DNA from: Bilabrum cf. latius
Taxonomy: Eukaryota > Bigyra: Bicosoecida > Bigyra > Bicosoecida
Assembly (NCBI GenBank): GCA_965178125.1
Contig: OZ237756.1
Span: 372,001-436,000, forward strand
Direction of reading: 5' to 3'
DNA: 64,000 nt
Below are positions 20,505 to 29,784 of this stretch, one piece after another (positions within the stretch are counted from its first letter, which is position 1; each line of letters begins with the position of its first letter). The position numbers and the translations under genes were made by a program. A model generated the notes under the pieces. The model was given only the letters and a program-made list of their open reading frames with translations, ran no database searches and was not told the origin of the DNA.

Positions 20505-22760
20505 TTATGCAGCACCAAGCAACATCTCCCGCCTGCCCCTCTCCCACAACGCCCCACCCCACCACACGCTCACACTGATACTACCCGACAAAGATTCCAC
20601 ATAGTGCCAGTACCCAGGGGGAATATACAGCGCATCGCCCGCCTCTAGAGCAACCTCCTGAGCATGCTTCACGCTCTTCTGAAACGACTCGGCATCGGGG
20701 GATACGTGGATCGAGTTACGCAGCATCATTGGGATACCGCTGTCTCTGCTACTGCCTGCCATTCCAGCCGGTTCAGACGCAGCCAAAGCACCTGTCCCTG
20801 CACCTGCATTTGCACCTGCTCCTGCGCCTGCCTTTGCCGAGGTCACCGACCCTGGGTCTGGGCCTGGGCGTGCCTCTACTGCAGCCTGCATTAGCTCAGC
20901 CGTGTGTTTCGGAGCCAGCAGCACCACTCGTTTTCTGCCGTCAACTTGGCACAGCCAGTTGTGCTAGGGATCGTGGTGGAAGCAGCTCCGTGTTCCCCGA
21001 GGACCGATCCACGCCAGCAGGGTGGGCGGACCGCCGGGATCCACTACTGTTTCTTCTTCTTCTTCTTCACTGCTGGACGCTCGGTCTGGATCGGTGCCGA
21101 CGTTACTGGAGTCGGGATCCGATGGTTCTGGTCTTGGCTGTTCAACTTCGGCTTTGCCATGGGACTTGGATGTACCAGCCCTGTCGCTCGTTTCAGTATC
21201 CGATTCTTTGACTAGCTGACTTGCATCTAATGTATGCTATGTGGCAGCGGGTGCAGTGTTCTAGGCTGCATCCGACCCACCAACCGGTGCTTCACACCTC
21301 CCCACACTCCCAGAAGTGTCAGGGAAATATCGCGGAAAATATCCCGAGGCGGGCGGGGCACAGTCAACGCTGGTGCAATCCGGAATGATGATGTCGCCTC
21401 TTAGGTCTGGACAGTGGTCAAACAGATGGTACTGAGCCATGTATGCCACAGCCGCAACTGGTCTCGGCCTAGGTGCACCTCCCCGTGAGGATCGCGATGG
21501 GTGTGACGAGTGCATTGACATGGCCTCCCGGATGGCTTCCAGATCGAGGGAGCGCATGAGCGGCAGCACTGGGCTCCCGATCGGGATCGGGCACGGTGTG
21601 ACGAGTGGGCCCGTCTTCCGCGCGGTGGCGTGTTCCGTGCCTTGCGATGCTGTGCCCGTGCCTGAACCAGCTGATGACGAAGAAAAGGAAGAAGAGGAGG
21701 ATGACTGCAACCAAAATTGCCTAAAATTTGATGAAACTGCATCCCCCGCCGTGCATCGCGCCGCCTTGGCGTCGCGGGCCGCCTGAGGACCGGCTCGAGC
21801 ACCTGCTCCAATTGGTGCCGGTGAGCGAGCAGCAAGCCCCATTGCCTGTGCATCTCCTGCCGCCTTTGATCCGCTGCTTGCTTCCTCTACATCAGTTTCG
21901 GACTTTCCGTCCCATGAAACACAATCGCTGGCGGTGGAAGCGGTGGGCGGGGAGGGCAGTGCCGGTGCAGTGCGGCGCCGTTTGGCAGGAGGGGGCAGAT
22001 GCAGGGGAGTGCGAGACTGGTGAGGCTGCCTGCTGTCCCGCAGCACCGCAGTGGAATGCATGGCGCGCACAGAGACACTCGACTCTCTATCTGCACGGGG
22101 GCACTGGTTCCGAGGAGCGCCCGGGTCACGATCGATGTAGTCGAGGAGCACGTCCGCCGGGACGATGGCTTGCGACCAACTATCCGACAGGTAGTGCTCC
22201 CCGAGCTCGACAGGGAGATGAACGCCACTCAAGCGGGAATACAGTCCGGTTCTACCATGCTTGCCGCGCCATGACCGCGCAGGGGCATCAGATCTGCTAC
22301 TGCTGCTGCTGCTTTTCGATGTGGCTCCATGGTCGCCCGCACCGAATGCCGGCCATGACCTTAATGCATCCCTCACCACAGCAGGTTTCCCTAACCGCAT
22401 ATGGTTGCATAAAAATGATGGGATTGATGGCCACGCTTCATATTCCACTACGCTGCCTGATTGAATGGCGCACCGCATCCCTTGCTCGGCAGCACGACAG
22501 GCCCGAATCGAAGCAAGCCGCCTGCTGGCGTCGACTTGCCATGCAGCGGGGTCGCGGACATGAATACGCTAGCCTGTTAGTATGGCTGTGCAGTCGCGAA
22601 GCAATAATGCCGATTGTGGATCCCCTGAGGAGGCAAACTCATTGGCACTAGCTTGTGCAACCGCGGCATATTGTAGCCGCAAGGCTCCTTTTTCCCTGGA
22701 ATCAAGACACGCAGAGTGCAAACTAGTATTGATGCGCTAGAGTTGCGCTAAATCAGTCAT
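20505..22760 (-). CDS. KDM8: JmjC-domain oxygenase, KDM8/JMJD5 orthologue
   Basis: Frame from ATG 22760 to TAA 20505-20507 (751 aa) with four TAGs as Gln. The C-terminal JmjC domain matches human KDM8 closely: RLGKPAVVRDALRSWPAF, VPVEVG-like LPVELGEHYLSDSWSQ, YMAQYHLFDHCPDLRGDIIIPD, LLAWIGPRGT, then the iron-binding FHHDP-TAG-HNWLCQV. Human KDM8 has HQDPQQNFLVQV there, so the TAG at 20964-20966 falls on a conserved Gln. The distal iron ligand is in IPPGYWHYVESL. Two long Ser/Pro/Ala-rich insertions interrupt the domain. KDM8/JMJD5 family members are 2-oxoglutarate/Fe(II) arginyl hydroxylases or proteases acting on chromatin and translation proteins. The first ORF-sized piece ends before the iron-binding half, so a standard-code annotation would call the gene broken. 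Two copies of GTGACGAGTG lie in the insertions. Confidence 0.9.
21503..21512 (+). other. Dispersed 10-mer GTGACGAGTG (copy 8)
   Basis: Exact copy in a KDM8 insertion, extended form GGTGTGACGAGTG, reverse relative to the gene. Confidence 0.8.
21598..21607 (+). other. Dispersed 10-mer GTGACGAGTG (copy 9)
   Basis: Exact copy 95 bp from copy 8, in a different codon phase, extended form GGTGTGACGAGTG. Confidence 0.8.
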
Positions 22761-22855
22761 GAATATCCATATTTAGTTCTCACCGCCCCGTCGAAGGAAA
22801 ATGAAAGGCCAAGGAAGGTTCGTCACGGTTCGTTCCAGCGAGCCCAGCCTGCCGC

Positions 22856-24277
22856 TCAAACGGCACTGTCTCCACGAGCTTCCCCCTGCAACGGCGCGAT
22901 TTCCACCCCTCGAACCCCTTCCCGTTCCTCCCCCAAATCACCGCCAGCCCTAGACCTCGCCACGCCATTCTAAGACTCCTTGCCCTCACCACCGGGACCG
23001 GGACCGGGACCAGCCCCAGCCCCAACCTCGGCCACGGCCCCAGTACCAGCATCAACGCTATCACGCTATCTCTCAGCTTGGCCCAGCGGAGCCACAGCAG
23101 CAGCAGCAGCAGCAGCAGCAGTAGCAGCAGAAGCACCCGCACCCGCGCCTGCTCCCTTGTCCTTACCTTCACCCTCACCCTCACCGTCCTCACTCGTCAC
23201 ACTACCGGCGTGCATCCTGGAGTACTCGCCCACAAACGCGCCCCCCAGCACCAGGCAGCACCCTACCACACGAAGGGCACTGGGGGACTCGGAATCGTTA
23301 CCGAAGGCCCCCACGGCGTCCAGCACCAGAGACACGAACACCTGCCCTGTGACGATCGCGAGGAACATGCTGCTCACGCTGATGAACTCTGGCAGCACGA
23401 TCGCCGACACGACAAAGAACACCCCGGCCGAGCCCCCGACCCACGCCCACCAGGGGGCATCCCCCGCACCGCTGCCGCTGAAATCGGGGCCCTCCGTGCC
23501 CAGCCCCACCCCGAGCGCCCCCAAACCGGAAGCAGCCAGGCCGGTCGCAAAACTGAGCATGGCGCCTTGTTCCGGTCCCCTGAGCGCACCCGCCGCGGAT
23601 CGGTTCACGGCCGACTAAACCGGGAGCCCCGCCCCCGCCAGCACCGCCACCAGCAGCCCCCCAATGAGCCCCCCCAGCTCGGACCCAGCGGACCCAAGTG
23701 CCTCCGCCGACGCCATCACCACTCCGGCAACGGCAAGAAGCATTGAGAAACCGCGCATGTACGTGAATGGTCGCATCGGTAGTCCCAAGAAGGCAAAGTG
23801 GTCCACGAGGGCGGCCGAGACGAGCTGGCCGAGCACGAGGCCGACGAAGAACAGAGCGAAGCCCACCACTGGGGCGACAAACACGGCAGAGCCGACGAAG
23901 AAAGCACCGAAAAGCCCTCCTGTGCACTCGTACCACTATAATGCGCGCCTAAAGATTAAAGGGTCGCTGGCAGTCGTTTGTTCCCCCTTCCGATCCGTTG
24001 AAACATCCTGCTCGGCCCCATCGTCTGCGATACTACGCTCATTCTCTGGGCTTGATTCGCTTGGTGCGTAGTAAATCCGATAAATCATTGCAGAAATATT
24101 CATGATCAGAAGTATCAGATTGGCTCCTGTGAAACTAGTCAGTATCCCATACATTTCATGGCCGAGCGCTTCTCCTGCGGTTGCGTTCACGCCTGCCTGC
24201 ACCGCAGCTGTGCCCCCAACCGCAAGTGCATCAATCAGACATATTACAACAATGATCCATGGTGTAGTGGATTCCAT
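22856..24277 (-). CDS. Internally duplicated DMT-superfamily (YdcZ/DUF606-like) membrane transporter
   Basis: ATG 24277 to TGA 22856 encodes 473 aa with four TAGs as Gln. The protein has two homologous hydrophobic halves. Half 1 starts with DALAVGGTAAVQAGVNATAG and half 2 with LLVAVLAGAGLPV-TAG-SAVNRSAAG, so the Gln of the first half is CAG while its counterpart in the second half is TAG (23615-23617). Each half contains about five membrane helices and a WxxxGG(L/S)xGxFFV motif typical of bacterial YdcZ proteins. The halves are joined by an acidic cytosolic loop, and the C-terminal tail is Ala/Gly/Pro-rich. Bacterial relatives are usually about 150 aa single units, so this is a fused tandem version. 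The substrate is unknown. The ATG is chosen because an in-frame TGA lies about 65 bp upstream. Confidence 0.8.
23191..23200 (-). other. Dispersed 10-mer GTGACGAGTG (copy 10)
   Basis: Exact copy in the C-terminal tail of the DMT transporter gene, same orientation as the gene. Confidence 0.8.
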
Positions 24278-24444
24278 AGAGGTCGTCCAGAATGGGAGAC
24301 GTGGCAAGTTGTAGTTTGCGCAGCGAACCTTCCTTCAATGGATTGAGGAAGATTTCCGACGTGAGGCTGACCAGCAGCGCCACCACACATTCGAGCCGCA
24401 AAGTACTGGTACCTTCTACTCCAGTCAAGCAAGCAACGGCACCC

Positions 24445-25802
24445 TCACTCCCGCGCTTTCACGACGTGCGACCACCCCGGTTTCTCCACCCTACCGTACT
24501 AGATATCCGTGATCGCCGTCCAGAACCTCTGAGTGAGCGGTCCGGCCCCCTCCTCCTCCCCCACCGGGTGCTTGGGTTCAATCGTCACATCTCCAGAGGC
24601 GATCGATTTCACGGGGCTTACGACAGTGGCCGTTCCGCACCCGAAGCACTCCAGCAGTCTACCCCCCTCATGTGCCCGCTCCAGCTCACCCATGGTAATC
24701 TTCCTCTCGCTCACCTCGAATTCGCCCCACTCCTTCCCCAGCTCAATCACGCTGTCCCTCGTCACACCCGGCAGGATGGTCCCATCCTCGAGAGGGGCAG
24801 TGACCAGCTCCCTGCAGGTCCCGTCCTCCTTCTCCATGTAGGCGAAGAAATTCATCGTGCCCACCTCGGTCACCTCCCCCCCGTCCTCGTCCCCGAGCAC
24901 CCACAGGACCTGGGTGTAGCCGTGCGACGCTGCGAGGACCGACGGCTGCACTGTGGGCCCGTAATTGGCACCCAGCTTGCTGTTCCCTGTGCCACCCGGC
25001 CATGCCCTCACGTACTTGCGCTCTGCTACCAGGCTCACCGGCTTGAATCCCTCCGGGTAGTAGGGGCCCACCGGCGCCGCAATGCAGTACACCTTGACGC
25101 TGGAGCTCGGCCCGAGCCCGAGGAAAGGGTGGGTGGAGATCGCCGTGGGCCTGAGGTAGAGAGAGAAACCATCGCCCTCAGGGATCCATTCCTAATCAGT
25201 GAGCACGAACTGCTCGATGCACCGAAGCAGCTGCTCCTTGTCAAAGGGCGGGAACTGGAGGCGAGCGCACGAATTCTAGAATCGATCCATGTTCTTCATC
25301 GGGCGGAAGAGACGGACATTACCGTCCTAATTACGGTACGCTTTCATTCCTTCGAAACATTCCAGCGCGTAATGCAGCACGCTAGCCGCGGGGTGCATCT
25401 CGAAATTTCCCATCGGCGAGATTTTGGGAGTGGCCCAGCCTTTCTCAGCATCCCAGTCTATCTCGAGCATGTGATCGCTAAACGTGGTACCAAACGTTAG
25501 CTTATCATTTTCAAGTTTGTTGCCAGGCGTCGGGTTTGGCTTCACAACGAGCTAAGATGCCTGCGCAAGTGCCGATGCAAAGAGCTAGAAACTGTGACGC
25601 AAGTGCGTTTGAACTAAAGCAGAAATTACAAGCTTTCGCGATGATCAATCACAATCTTATGATTTACTAATTAAACCGTTCCGCGCTCCTAACGAGCCAG
25701 AAAACTGTCTCTTACATCAATCATAGACGCGGAAGAACTTGAGATCCACCGGTTGGATCCGATTACACGATGCGCACGCGAGCGAATGCATGCCAGCTAC
25801 AT
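24445..25802 (-). CDS. BCAT: Branched-chain amino acid aminotransferase, mitochondrial type
   Basis: PLP class IV transaminase interconverting Leu/Ile/Val and their keto acids; 400 aa (human BCAT2 392). Exon 1 (25802-25716) begins ATG-TAG and encodes an Arg/Ser-rich presequence (MQLACIRSRAHRVIGSN...). A GTAAGA donor and GCGCAG acceptor at 25561 lead to exon 2. Visible hallmarks: FGTTFSDHML, HPAASVLHYALECFEGMKAYRN, SLYLRPTAI, APVGPYY, SKLGANYGP (PLP lysine), GTMNFFAY, ILPGVTRDS, ECFGCGTA. Six in-frame TAGs occur. Two are diagnostic: TD-TAG-EWIPEG at 25192 (human BCAT1 DQEWVP) and TDI-TAG-YG at 24499 (human TDIQYG). The stop is TGA. No standard-code reading gives a functional enzyme. Confidence 0.95.
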
Positions 25803-25969
25803 ACGCCGTAACATTATAATAGATAATAATAACGCAACAGCGATTTGAGTGCAGCGGGTTGTTTCGAATACCCATAACCGGAACCATGCAGCTGACGTGA
25901 CGGAATGCCAGTGACATCGTAATGGCATTATTGCCATTGAAAGAAAGCTTCATTCCTTATCTTACTAGA

Positions 25970-27545
25970 TCACGAGACACCCTTCACACTCCCCCCACCC
26001 ACGCCGTAGATCGCTCGCCTCCGCACCTCCCTCGCAAGCGACCGACGCACTAGCACGCCGCACTCATCGTGTCCATTCGCCATCGCTGCCTCCATCGCGT
26101 CCTGCATCACCCCGCCCACATCCAACTTAAGCTCAGCCCCCCCCGCCATCACACCCAGCCTCAGCCTCCTGGCCAGCTCCAGTGGCCTGCCCTCGGATGC
26201 GGCCCGCCACACCAGCCCCGCATCCCGCCGGGCCTGGCTCGCCACACGGTGACGCAGCAGTGCACCAATGCGCCTGCGCCGGCTGTTGAAGGCCCGCAGC
26301 CGGGGCAGCATGGCAGGGATCGTGTGATCCTTATGATACGTGATATCAGGAGAAATATATTCCCACCAGAAGAACACGATCCGCGGGTTGGCCAGCACAG
26401 CCTCCAGCATTCTGCCGCACTGTCTGGCTGCTTCTTCAGGCTGGCCCCGGAAGTCATTGATGTTCGTTGATCCGATCACGAGCGACCGCAATGCTTGGTT
26501 CTGCCGCACAGCATCACACAGCGGGCCCACTCGGCACGGGGTTGATTTCCGGCCTGCAGTCATGTTGTACCTGAGGATGAGGTGCTGGATGCTGGTGTTC
26601 TCCCTCACAATGCGGGCCCCGCACTCTCCCATCGCATTGTATGGGGCCAAGCCGCATCCCGGCAGAAGGGTCCAGCTCGTTTCCACCTGCACCAACGTGC
26701 TGTTGCTGCTGAGTGCCTCCGTCCATGCCAGCATCGCGTCAAGATCCAAGTTGCATGGACCCAGGTGACAGTACCGAATGCTCCGGTTGCATCGGATGCC
26801 GTCGGCCATGAGACGATTCATCTTGTACAGCTGCTGGATAGCCTCCTGGTCACGGGGCTGCTTGCCGAGCATATCGCGGATCTTCAGCACCTCCAAACTG
26901 CACTGCGAGTCGGCCAGCACTTTCTGGAAGACTTGCACGCAATCCAATGACATCGTTGTCCATCCTTTTAGCTCAAATACTCGAAGCCGGTTCTTGCCGC
27001 CCGCGTGCAGCATGGCAGGTGCCAGGGCCTCCATGCCATCCGCCGTCCAGCTGACGATCTAAAATTGTAAGCACTGCAGATGCGGTGAGTCGTCAATCGT
27101 GTCCATGCATACTGCTGACCGAAGCGCAGATCCCACGCCTGCATCCAAGAGTTTGTGCTCGAGTCCAGGTACTCGCAAGGATCGCAGCCGGATGCCATCC
27201 TCGGCCAGTACCGATGCCAGTTCCTGTATGGCACTACACGGCGACTTTGTAGGCATGCTAACTCTAGATCGCCCTTGCCTGACTGGTCCCACTGCCTTCT
27301 CTACCTGCATGAGTTTCATTGCGTCGTGGAGGGTGTAGGCCTAGGTATAAAGTCTCGTCCAATTGTACAGTCTCTGCGAAAAAGAACAGCGGACAGGTTG
27401 TATGACAAACATAGGCATACCAAGCAATGGGTTAATTCATTTTTGGCTGAAATCAGGTGACTACATGCTGGTCAGAACATACTTGAGAGCGAACGCTGAG
27501 CTTGGCCTGGAAGTACCCGGCCTCCTCCGCGAATTCAGACGACAT
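25970..27545 (-). CDS. Leucine-rich-repeat protein, unit 1
   Basis: Two exons on the minus strand: 27545-27483 (exactly 21 codons) and 27340-25970 (457 codons including TGA), joined in phase 0 across a 142-bp intron (GTATGT...CCTAG). The 477-aa product has ribonuclease-inhibitor-type repeats, for example LRSLRVPGLEHKLLDAGVG, LQCLQF, LRVFELKGWTTMSL, RSIRYCHLGPCNLDLDAML, IQHLILRYNM and LRSLVIGSTNINDF. A C-terminal Arg/Ala-rich helix region follows. No signal peptide or membrane span is seen. One TAG (27059-27061) occupies a site that is CAG in the unit-2 and 53-kb paralogues. It is one of five paralogues in the window with the same exon plan. The true start may lie upstream, because LRR-like coding remnants continue to about 28.0 kb. 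A role in recognition is a guess. Confidence 0.75.
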
Positions 27546-29784
27546 GCTGGTTCTCCAAGTGCAGTCAGAGAATGTAATCAGTACCTGTATAAGCCACCAG
27601 GTCACAATAAAAGCTGTAGCAAGGCTACCCTGACAAAGTACAGAATAATAAGCCAGCGCGTGACGAGAGTGAGAACCACTCACGGAACCATGCCTGCCAG
27701 TGGATAAAGCTGAATGCCTGCAAAGTTGAAGCGACTCGGAGGTAGTAATTCTTCGTGTCGGTATGCTTTCCAACAGCCTCAGCTCGTGCTCAATTGCACC
27801 GCCACACCGCTCGCCCCAGCCCTCTCCACAAGCCCGTCTCCACCGAGCCTGTTGGCCAACTCGTCCGATGCGGCTCCCACGTCGTCATCAAGCCCAGCCA
27901 CACCGCAACTCTGCAGTGCAATGCACTCCAAGAAGCACTCCCGCTGGTCACCTCCATCGCCCCTCTCGTCATCAGCACCCCCATTACCCTTGCTGTTGCC
28001 ATTCGTGCCCCCTCCAGACCATGGAGTGCCTTGGGTGCTTCCCCTTGCTGTTGCCGTTCGCGCCCCCTCAAGACCATGGAGTGCTTCGGACCCAAAAAGA
28101 CGGCAATCACAGGGGCAGGGACAGGCGTAGGGGCAGAGACAGGTGTAGTGGCAAGCATAGGCCTCTATCCCTGCCTCCCGTAGCCTGTGCCCAGGGACAG
28201 GAGCTGGGTGCCTGCCTCACCATCAAAGCCAGATGCAGTAGCTGCGGTGGCCTGCCCGCAGGAACTGCTGCCGGAGGGATGGAGGGCAGACATGGGCACT
28301 CGAAGGAGGGTGATGTGCGAGCGTGCTGCTGCGAACATGAAGAGAGTGAAGCCCACGGAATCGTTCATTTCATCTGCGGGACATAAGCTTGTCTCCGGTG
28401 GGTGCAGTGCAGTGCAGTGCAGGGAGGCACGGCGGAGAGCCCGGTCTACCTGCGGCTGTCGGACGCGTGGGTGCAGTGCAGGGAGGCACGGCGGAGAGCC
28501 CGGTCTACCTGCGGCTGTCGGACGGGTGGGTGCAGTGCAGGGAAGCACGGTGGATTGCTCTGCAATGCCGGATTGGGCCAGCAAGCGCGGATTGGAGACC
28601 AGTGGATTCGCCGGAGGATTAGAGCGGCGGCCACGACCTTACCGTGCGCTGGAAGAGTTTCATCCAGAGCTCACTACGACTTGCAGGCCCTGCAGGTCAG
28701 CAGGTGCAGCCCCTATTTGAAATCTGGGCGGGGGGATCGTGTCGTGGCAAGTTGCGTGTAAATTGAGTTTTATTTTGCGATCGAAGGTGAACCGTATGCC
28801 TTGCACCGCCCGCGCATTGCTGCGGGTGCAATCTACATGGATGACTATTTGATATCTGGGAAGAGCAGTGTACCTTCTGTATTGATTGCACGCCAGCTGG
28901 CATGCAATTCATGGAGAGCACCGCAACTCGTTGTTCGCGACAACCACACCCTTGGGCTGAAGATGCTTCGTACGTCGCGCCACAGGGACCTGTATGTAGG
29001 CTTTGATTGTGTGCGAAATGGCATGCCATGGTCGACAGCTCTGGACTGGCGCTTTAGTAGACTGCAGGATGTAGTTGCACTTAGGCTCAGTCGCGCTTCT
29101 CGCGCTGTTTACAGTCCCTTTTCCACATATGCTTACCTTGACATATCATGTACAGTGTGCAAATGACCGCTGCTTAGCCCTGACAGTTGAAGAGTTTTCC
29201 TTGATGGCTAAGTGATGCGAGACGAGGCAACGAAGCGGTAGCATCTAGAGCAGTAGAGGCCATACTCTGCCATAGGACTTCTGCAGTACATGCAAACGGC
29301 CACTGGGCGTCAATTGGGTTTGATTACCACGTAATCGGCCGGATGTCAAGGATTTAGCTAGCAAGCAAAGGTCAAGCAACAGCCGCAATACAATTCGCGA
29401 GCGCAGCAGCTTTCAGCTGGCAGCGCTACTGACCATTAAACCAGTACCTAAGTAACGGTTGAGCAGGTACGGCTTGGTAAACCTCAATTTTGACGTCTGA
29501 AAGCTCGCGATCTGGGACGACTGCAGCAACACTGAGGCCGTTTCTGCCCTGATCCGGCGCCACTCAGGGTCATCGGTCTAGTTCTCGACGAATATGTGCG
29601 ACCGATTGTGCAGCCTGGTTGCTAGGCGAAGCTCCACCTGCCAGTAGGCATAATGCGCTGTAGATTTGCTGAGATTTTGCATCGCGGTCGCTTGTCGGTT
29701 GCTGGTGCTTGCGAGCGAAGCTTCCATGGGATTCGCTCTCGCATTTCGAGCGGTAGATTCGCCGTCCATTCTTGAACACCAGGC
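27546..29784. other. Spacer between divergent LRR and subtilase genes, unit 1
   Basis: This 2.2-kb region separates the minus-strand LRR gene from the plus-strand subtilase. It is closely similar to 44454-47853 and, up to the LINE insertion, to 59220-60853. It holds an LRR-like coding fragment on the minus strand (about 27795-27940: LECIALQSCGVAGLDDDV...), which may be an unspliced upstream exon of the LRR gene. It also holds the 59-bp minisatellite at its shortest (2 copies) and an AT-richer part from 28.75 kb onward. A plus-strand frame at 28801-29166 is frameshifted in the unit-2 copy, so I do not call it a gene. Confidence 0.5.
28398..28545 (+). repeat. 59-bp minisatellite, short allele-like copy (about 2 units)
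   Basis: Two full units and a partial one of the 59-bp repeat, core CGGAGAGCCCGGTCTACC. The same repeat is present about 20 times at 45.3 kb and about 12 times at 59.8 kb in the equivalent place. Confidence 0.85.

Noticed and set aside
1857-25802. Widespread pseudogenisation as the cause of the in-frame TAGs
   Set aside because: Only TAG appears, not TGA or TAA; there are no frameshifts; catalytic residues are intact on both sides; and the TAGs coincide with conserved Gln.
27051-27070. The TAG in the LRR genes as an intron 3' splice acceptor (TTTTAG)
   Set aside because: Possible on sequence alone, but the LRR spacing is continuous across it and the CAG copy of unit 2 is uninterrupted; independent sites in other genes cannot be acceptors.
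28801-29166. Plus-strand ORF of 121 codons upstream of subtilase A
   Set aside because: The unit-2 copy has a one-base insertion near 47018 that breaks the frame; no domain.
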